Assembly: GCA_020638655.1 (NCBI GenBank)
Contig: JACKIC010000005.1
Location: 124,001-188,000, forward strand
Reading direction: 5' to 3'
Source of the DNA: Planctomycetota bacterium
Lineage (GTDB): Bacteria > Planctomycetota > UBA1135 > UBA2386
Length of the DNA: 64,000 nt
In this document: one piece after another, positions 26,935-35,794 of the stretch
How positions within the stretch are numbered: the stretch's first letter is position 1
Layout of the letters: each line of letters starts with the position of its first letter
Position numbers and translations under genes: made by a program
Notes under the pieces: generated by a model
The model's input: the letters and a program-made list of their open reading frames with translations, nothing else
The model's database searches: none
What the model was told of the DNA's origin: nothing

Positions 26935-29385
26935 TCATCTGCCGGGTGCCCAGCGCAGCACCACCTCGGCGGCGCCGATCGTCACCGGCATGCTCGCCGT
27001 GACGATGCCGCAGTAGTCGCCGCTGCCGGCCGCGATCAGGCGGTACTCGCCGGGCGCCAGCGCCGTGAACGTGCACCGGTCCGCCGCGCGCGACGCAGGG
27101 CGGATCAGGCAATCTCGCGCGAGCGCACCGGCCGCACCGACCGGGACCAGGGCCAGGCGGTCGTTCTCTGCGACGCCGGACACGTTCAGGTCCACCCCCG
27201 GCGCGGGCCGCAGGATCAGCACCCGCTCGCGGCGCGAGGCCTGCGCCCAGGCCAGCACGCGGCCGTCGACGGTGCGTCGGGCGCTGACGACGTAGTCCGC
27301 TTCGGGATCCAGATCGTCGAACGACACGAAACCCGAGCGCGGCAGGGGCCGGCGCATGCGCCACACCTGCGCGCCGGTGCGATCGAACGGATGCAGGCGC
27401 TCGATCTGCACGTCGCAGGGAGACTCGCTCGGGGCCTGCGCGACCTCGACGCGCAACGAGCGCTGCACGGTGAGCGCGTCGAGCACGCATTCCGAAGCAG
27501 CGCCTCGATTCACCTCGACGACGACCTCTCCCGAGGCCACGGGCCGCGCGAAGGGGTTCTGCCGACCGCCCCCCGGCAGGCGCTGCAGGGCGACGGAGTA
27601 GAGCCCGGCGACGAGCCCCGTGACGGTGAAGTTGCCTCGTGGATCGACAGGCAGTTGCGCGCGCCAGGAGCGCTCGGAACAGGTGACGACGACGACCGGC
27701 GCGTCGTTCGGCGGGCAGTTGCGCACCACGCCGCGAATGCTGCCAGCCTCGGCGAGCACGAGGTCGATGGTGCTCGCGTCACCGACCTGCACCACCGCGG
27801 CCGCGGCGCCACCACCTGGCGCGCGCGCAGCGACGAGATAGCGGCCGGGCAGCAGCAGGTCGCAGACGAACGAGCCGTCCGCGGCGACCGGCTCTTCCCG
27901 CTGCAGGGTCACGAACGCCGCGGGCTCGAACGTCGCCTCGATGCAGCCGAGACTCGCCGGAACGGCGGAGAGACCGACGACTGCGCCGGGCACCGGCGCA
28001 CCTTCCTCGTCCAACACACGACCTTGCAGCACCCCCGAGCGATAGGTCACTTCGCGCAGGGGCACGATCTGCCCCGGGCCCGAGACGAAGAACGGCTCGG
28101 AGCGCCACAGCCCAGAGGTCTTGCCCTTGCCCTGTACGACGAACCTGCCGCGCGTGCCGGTCGCCGAGGCGCCAACCTCGACCTCGCCGGCGGCGGCCGG
28201 CACCGTGATCCGTTGCGAGAGCCCGTAGCCCGACGGCGGGATCTCCTGCAGCACCTCGATCTCGATGCTGTCGCCCTCGGCGCCGGGCGGCCACACGACC
28301 TTGAACGGGTTGGCGTGCCCGGCGCTGACCACGAGTCGCACCGTCTGGGGCGCGGGCAGCGTCACCTCGACGCGCGTCGGCCGCGTCATCGCCTCGGCGA
28401 AGCGCGCCGCCAGGTCCAGATCCTCGCGCGGTACGAAGGCGGTCACGACCGACTCGGGCGCGAACCCTGGGCTCGTCGCATGGCCCCGCTCGTCGGTGAC
28501 CGCGATCCAGGTCCGGCCACCCTGTCGGAACTGCACCTCCCAACCGACCTTGGCCTGCTGTTGCTCGTCGACGACCAGCGCATCGATCTCGCATCCTGGC
28601 TGCAGTTCGACGCCCAACGGCGACGGCGCGAACGGCAGCTCGACGGCTCGCAGGTCCGCGGCGAGCATGCCGGGCGCGACGACGGCGAGATCGTAGAGGC
28701 CCGGCGCGAAGCCTCGGATCAGGGCGATGCCGTCGGCGTCGGTGACCGCGGCCGCGCGGTCGAGCCTGTCGGTGACGACCGGTGCGGGCTGCTTGTAGCG
28801 CGTCGTCACTGGCGCGAAGCTCGCGGCTCGCAGGTACACATGCGCGCCGGGCACGGGCCGTCGGGTCTCGGCCGACAGCACGAGCACCTGCCCCCGCGAC
28901 TCGGCGGCGAGACCCAGCACGACCTGCTCGCCCGGGCGCGGTGCAGCCACCGTGAGCTCGGCGGGAACGAACCCGGCCTTGCTGGCCCGCACGACGAGCC
29001 ACGGGTCACCGACCGCGGGCACTACGCACCGCCCCGAGCTGTCGGTGACCCCCGAGAACAGCGGCGCACCGTCGTTCGCCGCCTGCTGCCAGGCAGCGCC
29101 GACATGCACTTCGACGGCGGCGCCGGCGAGCGGCGCCGCGTCAATGAGCGCGATCACACACACGCGCCAGCCGAGCTGCGAGACTTCCGAACGCGTCGCC
29201 TGCGCGACCTGCGGCGGGTCCGAACTCGGCACATGCGTCACCTCCGCAGCGGCCTCCGCCGTCGACTCCTGGGTGGTCGACGTCGGATCGGCAGCGGGTG
29301 ACGGCGTGCCGCGCGCGAACATCGCGACGAACACGGCGACGACCAGCAACACCACGATCAGGGCTGTCTGCTTCGCTCTCGCCAT
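26935..29385 (-). CDS. Large exported protein with repeated carboxypeptidase-regulatory-like domains
   Basis: 816 residues. An N-terminal membrane anchor (TALIVVLLVVAVFVAMFA) and a Thr/Ala/Glu spacer are followed by many beta modules of ~80-90 residues with the regulatory-like pattern: RGQVLVLSAETRRPVPGAHV, LQGRVLDEEGAPVPGAVVGL, ADGSFVCDLLLPGRYLVAAR, SIRGVVRNCPPNDAPVVVV, RGNFTVTGLVAGLYSVALQR. No catalytic residues. Probably a surface or periplasmic structural/binding protein of the same broad type as those at 10869-13758. The truncated cheA follows 123 bp downstream on the same strand; the small secreted peptide gene ends 41 bp upstream. Confidence 0.75.
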   Translation of the reverse strand: MARAKQTALIVVLLVVAVFVAMFARGTPSPAADPTSTTQESTAEAAAEVTHVPSSDPPQVAQATRSEVSQLGWRVCVIALIDAAPLAGAAVEVHVGAAWQQAANDGAPLFSGVTDSSGRCVVPAVGDPWLVVRASKAGFVPAELTVAAPRPGEQVVLGLAAESRGQVLVLSAETRRPVPGAHVYLRAASFAPVTTRYKQPAPVVTDRLDRAAAVTDADGIALIRGFAPGLYDLAVVAPGMLAADLRAVELPFAPSPLGVELQPGCEIDALVVDEQQQAKVGWEVQFRQGGRTWIAVTDERGHATSPGFAPESVVTAFVPREDLDLAARFAEAMTRPTRVEVTLPAPQTVRLVVSAGHANPFKVVWPPGAEGDSIEIEVLQEIPPSGYGLSQRITVPAAAGEVEVGASATGTRGRFVVQGKGKTSGLWRSEPFFVSGPGQIVPLREVTYRSGVLQGRVLDEEGAPVPGAVVGLSAVPASLGCIEATFEPAAFVTLQREEPVAADGSFVCDLLLPGRYLVAARAPGGGAAAAVVQVGDASTIDLVLAEAGSIRGVVRNCPPNDAPVVVVTCSERSWRAQLPVDPRGNFTVTGLVAGLYSVALQRLPGGGRQNPFARPVASGEVVVEVNRGAASECVLDALTVQRSLRVEVAQAPSESPCDVQIERLHPFDRTGAQVWRMRRPLPRSGFVSFDDLDPEADYVVSARRTVDGRVLAWAQASRRERVLILRPAPGVDLNVSGVAENDRLALVPVGAAGALARDCLIRPASRAADRCTFTALAPGEYRLIAAGSGDYCGIVTASMPVTIGAAEVVLRWAPGR

Positions 29386-29426
29386 GTCAGTCGCATATCA
29401 CTGTCAGTCGCGTGTCGCCTGCCGGA

Positions 29427-29738
29427 TCAGCAGGTGATCTTGAAGTAGAACGGCCCCCAGACCTGGATCGGCGGCCCCCAGACCCACGCGACCACGCGCA
29501 GTTCGAGGCCGCACAGGCTGGGATCTTCGGGAATCGGGATCCCGCCGCCGACCGGCGCCACGCCGGTCGCGACCTCCTTCCAGGGATCGAGCGGGTTGGA
29601 CGGATCCGGGATCGCGAGCTGGAAGTTCACGGGGAACGGGAACGGGTTCGGAATCGTCCCGCCGACCGGGACCTCCTGTGCCATTGCCGCGCTGAGGAAC
29701 ATGATCGCCGCGAAGACGAGTTTCGTGAGTGACTTCAT
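29427..29738 (-). CDS. Small secreted Pro-rich peptide
   Basis: 103 residues with a clear signal peptide (MKSLTKLVFAAIMFLSAAMA cut before QE). The ATG at 29738 is fixed by a strong ribosome site AAGGAAG five bases upstream. The mature ~82-residue chain is Pro/Val/Gly-rich (GGTIPNPFPFPVNF, DPSNPLDPWKEV, GGGIPIPEDPSLCG), ends in WGPFYFKITC and has two cysteines that could form one disulfide. I recognise no family. The only nearby upstream gene on this strand encodes a sigma-factor-like protein 107 bp away, so the two may be functionally linked. Confidence 0.72.
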   Translation of the reverse strand: MKSLTKLVFAAIMFLSAAMAQEVPVGGTIPNPFPFPVNFQLAIPDPSNPLDPWKEVATGVAPVGGGIPIPEDPSLCGLELRVVAWVWGPPIQVWGPFYFKITC

Positions 29739-29743
29739 GTCTA

Positions 29744-29750
29744 CTTCCTT
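29744..29750 (-). promoter_or_regulatory. Strong ribosome-binding site of the small secreted peptide
   Basis: AAGGAAG on the minus strand, five bases before the ATG at 29738. Few genes in this window have so clear a Shine-Dalgarno sequence, which suggests high expression and settles the start. Confidence 0.7.
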
Positions 29751-29845
29751 CTTGTTGATGGTTGCAGTCAACGGGAAGTACCCATGCCGGCCGGCACCCT
29801 GACCGCGTTGCGACGACAAATCGCACGGCTTCACGGGGGGCGCGT

Positions 29846-30334
29846 TCATGTCGTGAAGTTCTCGCGAATCCAGCGACGCGTGCGCGAGTCGCGCTTCCAA
29901 CGCGCGGCGTCCGAGAGCGTGTGCGAACGCGGTCGTGCGCCGATCAACTCGTCCAACCACAGCCGCAACTGCGGCGGCGCCTCCGCGCGCAGACGCGCCA
30001 GCACCGATGCATCGAGATCGCAGGTGGCGTGCAACTCCTGGTTCGCGACACCCGGGTCTTCGAAGACACGACGTTGCCGTGCCGACCTCGCGAGCTTGCC
30101 CGATTGGAAGCGCAGCGCTCTCACGACGAAGCCCTCGGGCGAGCCGATCGCGAGTCCGTCGACACGCGCGCGCCAGTAGGCGATGACAGCTTCCTGTGCA
30201 GCGTCTTCATGGTCTGTGCTCCTCAAACCGCGCAGTCGACGACACTGCCGCCGCGCGAACTCCAGCAAGGCGCGCAGTTCTTCCTCCGGTGCAGATCGAT
30301 CGCCGCGATCGTCTGGAACACCCCCTGTCGCCAT
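29846..30334 (-). CDS. Sigma-70-region-2-like protein (putative ECF-type sigma factor)
   Basis: 162 residues, start ATG at 30334. The middle looks like sigma region 2: HEDAAQEAVIAYWRARV followed by EGFVVRALRFQSGKLARSAR, the usual D-E-D-x-x-Q-E pattern plus a basic helix before R-R. The C-terminal ~50 residues (RLRAEAPPQLRLWLDELIGA, then DAARWKRDSRTRRWIRENF) are helical and basic but not a textbook region 4, so it may be a divergent or incomplete sigma. Many planctomycetes have large numbers of such short sigma-like proteins. It precedes the small secreted peptide gene on the same strand. A phage-type or unrelated DNA-binding protein cannot be excluded. Confidence 0.55.
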   Translation of the reverse strand: MATGGVPDDRGDRSAPEEELRALLEFARRQCRRLRGLRSTDHEDAAQEAVIAYWRARVDGLAIGSPEGFVVRALRFQSGKLARSARQRRVFEDPGVANQELHATCDLDASVLARLRAEAPPQLRLWLDELIGARPRSHTLSDAARWKRDSRTRRWIRENFTT

Positions 30335-30471
30335 TCAGACTCTCCATGCGCCGCACCCATGCCGTGGATCGGTCGCGCTCTTCCCAGCCGCGACTCGGCG
30401 ACCACGGACTCTCCGCGCTCAATCCGCGGACCGCGCGATCCTTAACGGCGAATCCGGAGATTTCGTGGCAA

Positions 30472-30502
30472 GGGCTGGCCGGCCTGGCCATCGGGCCAGC
30501 CC
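30472..30502. terminator. GC-rich hairpin in the sigma/oxidase divergent gap
   Basis: Nine-base arms GGGCTGGCC and GGCCAGCCC around a 13-nt loop, inside the 284-bp region between the sigma-like gene (minus strand) and the multicopper oxidase gene (plus strand). It lies upstream of both genes, so it is more likely a regulatory or mRNA-leader structure than a terminator. Nothing else is recognisable in the gap. Confidence 0.35.
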
Positions 30503-30618
30503 CGCGCGCGGGTGCGACAACGCCCCCCCCCATGCCCTTGTGCGCATTCCCAAGACACTCCTCGTCGCTAGGCTGGCGCCCCATTCTCCGCCGACCCTCC
30601 CCGCCGGCCCGTGATCGC

Positions 30619-32382
30619 ATGATCGACTTCCTCCGCCACCTCCCGCTGCTCGCCCTGCTCCCGGCCACCGCCGTCGCGCAGGGCACGGTCGACTTCTACC
30701 TCAACGCCGCGCCCGGCGTCGTCGACCTCGGCCCGGGTTACACCAACGAACCAGCCTGGACCTACGGCAACAACGGGGCCGGCACGATTCCGGGACCGGT
30801 GATCCGCGCGACGCGCGGACAGGCGTTGCGCGTGCACTTCCGCAACGACCTGCCCGAGAGCACGACGGTGCACTTCCACGGCCAGCCGTCGACGGTCGGC
30901 ATGGATGGCATGGACGGCATCTCGCGCCCCGCGGTCGCGCCCGGGCAGGAGTTCCGCTACGAACTGCGCGACCTGCACAGCGGCACCTACTGGTTCCACC
31001 CGCACTCCGCGACGCATCACGAACAGCTCGACCACGGCCTGCACGGCGTGCTGATCGTCGACCCGCCGAGCGCCGCGCTCGATCCGGCGTTCGATCTCGA
31101 GCAGGTCGTGGTGCTCGACGACTGGGACAGCGCGATCACCGGCGGCACCTACACCGGTTCGCTGCTCAACGGCAAGACCAGCCTCGGCCAGACACCGATC
31201 GTGGTGCAGCCGGGCCAGCGGCTGCGGTTGCGGCTGATCAACGTCGCCGCGTCCACCAACTACGTGGTCGCCCTCGACGGTCACCCCTTCACCGTGACCC
31301 ACGCCGACGGCAACCGCGTGCAGCCGGTGATCGTGCAGGCAGTCCCGATCGGCATCGGCGAGCGCTACGACGTGATCGTCGACTGCGTCAACCCCGGGGT
31401 GTGGAGCCTCGCCGTCGCGACGCTGCAGAGCCGCAACAGCACGGTGGTGCGCGGCGTGGTGCGCTACGCGGGTCAGACCGGTCCGGATCCGGCGCCGAGC
31501 CTGGTGCCGGGCAACCTGTCCTCGGGCACCCTGCTCGGCTACGCACAGCTGGCGAGCTACTGGCCCGCGGCGACGCCGATCACCGCCGCGCCGGATCGCC
31601 AGTATCCGATCGTGCTCGGCAACCAGATGGCCGGGCCGGGGCAGATGGCGTGGACCATCAACGGGCAGATCTACCCGAACATCACCCCGCTGCAGGTCGC
31701 GTTCGGCGACGTCGTCCAGCTCGACATCACGTCCACGACGCCCGGCATGATGATGCTGCATCCGATGCACATGCACGGACACTTCGTGCAGCTGATGGGC
31801 ACCGCGGGCGGCACCACCCATCCGCCGATCAAGGACACGGTGCTGATCCAGCGCGCGGGGCAACCCGGCAGCTCGTGGTCGGTGCAGTTCCGCGCCGACA
31901 ACCCCGGCAGCTGGCTGTACCACTGCCACGACCTGATGCACATGATGGGCGGCATGATGACGCGCGTCGACTACGTCGGCGACCACGACGGCGACGGCAT
32001 CGCCGATGCGCAGGACATGGAAGCGACGCGCGACGTGCCGGTGCTGACGGTCAGCTCCGACGCCGCGGCCTTCGCGCCGGGCGGCACGGGCGCGCTCGAG
32101 CTGCAGTGGCAGCCGGGCCAGTGGCTCTCGGTCCACGTGGCCCTGCAGGAATTGCCCCTGCCGATCCTGCTGCCCCCGTACGGCGAGTGGCAGCTCTCGT
32201 CACTCGGCCTGTCTCAGCTCGGCGCCGCGATCGCCTCACCGATCGGCAAGGGCTCCCTGGGCTACACGATCCCCAACGATCCGGCGCTGACCGGCTTCCG
32301 CTTCGTGCTGCAGGCCCTGGCCGGCAGCACCCTGCCGGGAGGCCTGCGCGTATCGACCCATCAGGCGTTCACGATCCGCTAG
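30619..32382 (+). CDS. Secreted multicopper oxidase (laccase/CopA-like)
   Basis: 587 residues with a signal peptide (RHLPLLALLPATAVAQ). All four copper motifs are present: HFHG at 85-88, WFHPHS near 125-130, HPMHMHGH at 381-388 and HCHDLMHM from 435, the latter holding the type-1 Cys436. It would oxidise Cu(I), Mn(II) or phenolic substrates and reduce O2 to water outside the cytoplasm. The copper domains end near residue 450; then comes a Ca-binding EF-hand-like stretch (DHDGDGIADAQD, 455-466) and a ~110-residue beta module that replaces the usual end. It overlaps the convergent PHP gene by 14 bp. Substrate not predictable. Confidence 0.93.
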   Translation: MIDFLRHLPLLALLPATAVAQGTVDFYLNAAPGVVDLGPGYTNEPAWTYGNNGAGTIPGPVIRATRGQALRVHFRNDLPESTTVHFHGQPSTVGMDGMDGISRPAVAPGQEFRYELRDLHSGTYWFHPHSATHHEQLDHGLHGVLIVDPPSAALDPAFDLEQVVVLDDWDSAITGGTYTGSLLNGKTSLGQTPIVVQPGQRLRLRLINVAASTNYVVALDGHPFTVTHADGNRVQPVIVQAVPIGIGERYDVIVDCVNPGVWSLAVATLQSRNSTVVRGVVRYAGQTGPDPAPSLVPGNLSSGTLLGYAQLASYWPAATPITAAPDRQYPIVLGNQMAGPGQMAWTINGQIYPNITPLQVAFGDVVQLDITSTTPGMMMLHPMHMHGHFVQLMGTAGGTTHPPIKDTVLIQRAGQPGSSWSVQFRADNPGSWLYHCHDLMHMMGGMMTRVDYVGDHDGDGIADAQDMEATRDVPVLTVSSDAAAFAPGGTGALELQWQPGQWLSVHVALQELPLPILLPPYGEWQLSSLGLSQLGAAIASPIGKGSLGYTIPNDPALTGFRFVLQALAGSTLPGGLRVSTHQAFTIR

Positions 32383-33595
32383 CGGACGGCCGCTGCCCCG
32401 GCACCACCGGCTGCACCCACGCCTGCCGGAACTGCCCCTCGAACACCGGGTTCTCGGGCGCCAGGCTCGACGTCACGGTGGCGCGAACGAACAGCTCGTC
32501 GCCGCGCAGGCGATAGCTCGGGTGCAGCCCCTCGACGCGCGCGAACACCTCGCCGATGTGCTCGCTGCCGACACGCGTGCCGATGAACTCGGTGACGTAG
32601 GTCGCGCCCTGGGCCGCGTGGATGTCGATCGCGAGTTCGCTGCGCCCGCGCCGCACGTCGTCGAGCACGACGCCGCTGCTCGCGTAGAAGTCGCCGCACT
32701 CGATCGCCTCGATCAGCGCCGCCGCGGTCAACTCGCGCGCCTTGACCATCACCCAGCCGCGACCGGGCGTCGAACCCGTGGCGTTGTGGTAGTTGTGCGA
32801 GTCGTCGGTGCCCAGGCCGAACAGCACCGGCCCGTGCAGGTCGCGCAGGCGGATGGTGTTGGCGATGTCCCAGAGCTTCTCGACGCCGGGGCGGGTCTCG
32901 TCGCCGAGGTGGTGCACGCTGGGGTGCCCGTTGTAGACCTCGAAGAAGCGCTCCTCGACGACGTGGGCCAGCTCCTCGGCGGTGACGCCCCAACCGAAGT
33001 TGGGGTGGTTGAGGTGCGCGAGCACGGGCCGGTGGTGCTCTTCGGCGTGGTGCTGCACGGCGAGCAACGTCTTGCGGATCACGTCCTCGACGCTCGTGCC
33101 CTGCTGCGCCGCGATCACCTCGGCGACGTTGGACGCGTTGATGTGGATCGGCTTCTTGTCGAACCCCGAGGTGATCTCCTCGGCCGGGATCAGCAGGAAC
33201 CCGCCCGGCTTCTCGAACAGCGGCCGAAACTCCTCGAGCGTCTTCAGCCGGACCTGCAGCTTGCCCTCGACGTCGCGGGTCTGCACCCAGTCGGCGCCGA
33301 AGCGGCTGCGGTAGTCGGCGAGCGCGGTGCGCCCGCCGCGACTGATCACCTGGTCGTTGCCGACCCACTTCTCGTGATCGGCGACGATGTTGTGGTCGGT
33401 CAGCGCCAGGAACTGGTAGTCGCGGCTCGCGTACCAGTCGACGACCATCTCGGGGAAGTGGTTGCCGTCGCTCCACAGCGTGTGGGTGTGCAGGTTGCCC
33501 TTGTACCAGCGCGCCTGATCACCTGCCTGGCAACCCGCGAGCAGGGACACGACCAGCAGGCCGGCGGTGACGAGAAGGGAGCGCGGTGGCTTCAT
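32369..33595 (-). CDS. PHP-fold metal-dependent phosphoesterase, lipoprotein
   Basis: 408 residues. The N-terminus is a lipoprotein signal (LLVTAGLLVVSLLAGCQ, lipobox LLAGC). Next comes the PHP domain with metal ligands GNLHTHTLWSDG, ALTDHNIV, AEEITSGF, HLNHPNFGWG and GLGTDDSHNY, the order expected of PHP phosphoesterases. The ~90 C-terminal residues form an extra beta domain. Since the enzyme is anchored outside the cytoplasm, its substrate is likely an extracellular or periplasmic phosphoester. It overlaps the multicopper oxidase gene tail-to-tail by 14 bp. It is one of few PHP proteins that are exported, a pattern also known from other planctomycetes. Confidence 0.85.
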   Translation of the reverse strand: MKPPRSLLVTAGLLVVSLLAGCQAGDQARWYKGNLHTHTLWSDGNHFPEMVVDWYASRDYQFLALTDHNIVADHEKWVGNDQVISRGGRTALADYRSRFGADWVQTRDVEGKLQVRLKTLEEFRPLFEKPGGFLLIPAEEITSGFDKKPIHINASNVAEVIAAQQGTSVEDVIRKTLLAVQHHAEEHHRPVLAHLNHPNFGWGVTAEELAHVVEERFFEVYNGHPSVHHLGDETRPGVEKLWDIANTIRLRDLHGPVLFGLGTDDSHNYHNATGSTPGRGWVMVKARELTAAALIEAIECGDFYASSGVVLDDVRRGRSELAIDIHAAQGATYVTEFIGTRVGSEHIGEVFARVEGLHPSYRLRGDELFVRATVTSSLAPENPVFEGQFRQAWVQPVVPGQRPSASGS

Positions 33596-33669
33596 GGGCG
33601 CGCAGCTTGGCCGATCGCGCAGCCCGCTTCCAGGCCGATGCCTTCCTGCGCCGAACGCTCACGCGCTCT

Positions 33670-35664
33670 TCATCGCACTCGCTGCGACGCGTCCCAGACC
33701 TGCTTCGACGGCGCCACCTCGTTGAGATACCACATCCACAGGTTGCCGAGCTCCGCGTTGACCTTGGCGAGCTGCGCGGTGCCGAGGCGATTCTCTCCTT
33801 CGGGGCGCAGGCCGCGGTAGCCGGTGATCTGCTCGAGGAACCGGCGCAGCCGCGCCGCGCGTTCGTTGCCGGAGCCGTCGGGCGGCGTCACCGCGAGTTC
33901 GTTGGCGGCCAGCGCCAGGACCTCCGGCGCGAACTGCCGCAGCTCGGCCGCGACCTGTGGTTGCCACTTCTTGGCGTCCAGGAGCTGATCGAGCTGCCGG
34001 CGCATCTCGACCTGTTCGGTCGGCGGCAGCCCGTACTGGACCCGGAACCTGGGGACCGAGACCTCGCGCAGCATCGCGGCCTGTTGCTGCAGTTCCTCGA
34101 TGCGCGCCAGCCGGGCATGGAGTTCGTCGCGCGCCGCCGCGACGTCGATCTGCAGCTTGCCCAGCCACTCGGGCTCGCCACGCGACACCTCCGCGACCAG
34201 ATCCTCGGGCACGCTGACCGTGCTGAGCACCCGCGCGGCGGGATCATTGGGAATCGGGATCGGCTGGGCCGGGGACTCGGTGCCCGCGACGGACGCGGCA
34301 GAAAACACGTCGCGCGGCGCGTCGGGCATGCCGACGTAGGTCACCTGCCGCTGCGGTGCCGCCACCGACCAGAAGAGGAACAAGCCCACCGCCAGCACGA
34401 ACGTCGTCGCCAGGAACACGGCGGCGGTGCGCAGGCCGCGACGGGTGTGCAGCCGCCGCTCGGCGCGCTCCCGCTCACGGCGCGCGCGATGGATCGAGCG
34501 CATGCGTTGCCACGCCGCGACGCGCCGCCGCGTCTTGCGGGCCTTGCCCTCCGCGACCTCGCGCCAGGCCTCGCGCGCCTCACGATGCGCACGCTTGGCG
34601 ATCTTGCGCGCGTTCTGGCTGGCGTCCTTGGCGATCTTGCGCGCGTTCTCCCAGGCCTCGCGAGAGGCCCGGCGGAACCCGGCGTAGGGATCGTCGTCGT
34701 CCGGCGGCGGCGGCGGCGCCGCCGAGCCGGGCGACGGCCCGGCGGCAAAGCCGGCGTCATCCGCACCGTGCCGCACCTCGCTCCACGCCGCGGCGCCGGC
34801 GCCGGTCGGCGCGCCGAACGCGGCGAGCACCTCCGCGACCGACTGGAAGCGCGCGGCCGGGTCCTTGGCCATGCAGCGCTGCAGCACCGCGCGCTCGGTG
34901 TGGCCGACGTGCGCGGGCACTTCGAGCGGCGCTTCCTCGTGCTTCTTGAGCACCTCCCACTCGCTGTCGCCCGTGAATGGCAACCGCCCGCAGAGGATCT
35001 CGAACAGCATCACGCCGAGCGAGTAGACGTCGCTGCGCGCGTCGCCGCGGCGCTGCAGCAGCTCGGGCGCCATGTAGTAGGGCGTGCCGCGCCCCATCGA
35101 CAGGCTGCCGCGGCTGTGCGTGACGAGCTTGGACAGGCCGTAGTCGCCGACGCGCGCCACGTTGCCCTTGAGGAACACATTGGCGGGCTTGAGGTCGAAG
35201 TGCACGAGCGACCGGTCGTGCAGCGCCGCGACACCGCGGCAGGCCTGCAGGAAGAACTGCACCAGCTGGTCGCGCTCCTCGCCGGTCGGCGCCTTGCCGT
35301 CGCCGAAGATGCGATCGCGCAGCGTCTCGGTGCCGGCGAACGACATCACCAGGTACGGGATGCCGTCGACCTCGCCGCGGTCCTCGATCGACACGAGGTT
35401 GGGGTGGTCGATCTGCGCGAAGTACTTGAGCTGCTCGAGCTCGGCGACGATCGCGCGGCGCACCTCGCCGTCGTCGACCTGCAGGAACTTGATCGCGTAG
35501 TCCTTGCCGATCGACTGCTTGCGGGCCCGGAACACGATCCCGAACTGGCCGCCCCCGAGCTTGCTCGTCAGCTCGTAGCCCGGCACGTAGCCCGGCTTGC
35601 GGTAGTTCGCGTAGAACGCTTCCCAGTCGGCGGCGGCGGGCGTGGCGGGCTGGGGCTCGGACAT
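33670..35664 (-). CDS. Membrane-anchored Ser/Thr protein kinase, HFD/DYG paralogue
   Basis: 664 residues from the ATG at 35664 (MSEPQPATPAAADWEAFYAN). The kinase domain is closely related to that at 3502-5241: GGGQFGIVF, Lys59 (DYAIKFL), HFDLKPAN at 155-162, DYG at 174-176 instead of DFG, and YYMAPEL. Long stretches between the two are identical (KPGYVPGYE, LVTHSRGSLS), so they are recent paralogues. A second half follows: an acidic/Pro linker, a ~85-residue very basic Ala/Arg/Lys region with near-repeats (ENARKIAKDASQNARKIAK), one membrane helix (about 412-432) and a helical extracytoplasmic domain. No adjacent substrate gene is apparent; its divergent neighbour is a VOC protein. Confidence 0.93.
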   Translation of the reverse strand: MSEPQPATPAAADWEAFYANYRKPGYVPGYELTSKLGGGQFGIVFRARKQSIGKDYAIKFLQVDDGEVRRAIVAELEQLKYFAQIDHPNLVSIEDRGEVDGIPYLVMSFAGTETLRDRIFGDGKAPTGEERDQLVQFFLQACRGVAALHDRSLVHFDLKPANVFLKGNVARVGDYGLSKLVTHSRGSLSMGRGTPYYMAPELLQRRGDARSDVYSLGVMLFEILCGRLPFTGDSEWEVLKKHEEAPLEVPAHVGHTERAVLQRCMAKDPAARFQSVAEVLAAFGAPTGAGAAAWSEVRHGADDAGFAAGPSPGSAAPPPPPDDDDPYAGFRRASREAWENARKIAKDASQNARKIAKRAHREAREAWREVAEGKARKTRRRVAAWQRMRSIHRARRERERAERRLHTRRGLRTAAVFLATTFVLAVGLFLFWSVAAPQRQVTYVGMPDAPRDVFSAASVAGTESPAQPIPIPNDPAARVLSTVSVPEDLVAEVSRGEPEWLGKLQIDVAAARDELHARLARIEELQQQAAMLREVSVPRFRVQYGLPPTEQVEMRRQLDQLLDAKKWQPQVAAELRQFAPEVLALAANELAVTPPDGSGNERAARLRRFLEQITGYRGLRPEGENRLGTAQLAKVNAELGNLWMWYLNEVAPSKQVWDASQRVR

Positions 35665-35794
35665 GAGGGGCAAGTGTAGGCGATCCGTGGCGAGCGCCGC
35701 CCTACGGGGCGCTCGGGAGAAGATTCCCGAGGGACGACAGGAGAAGTGCCGGGGTTCGCGGGGGACACTGACGCCCCCGCAACCGGTAGCCGCC

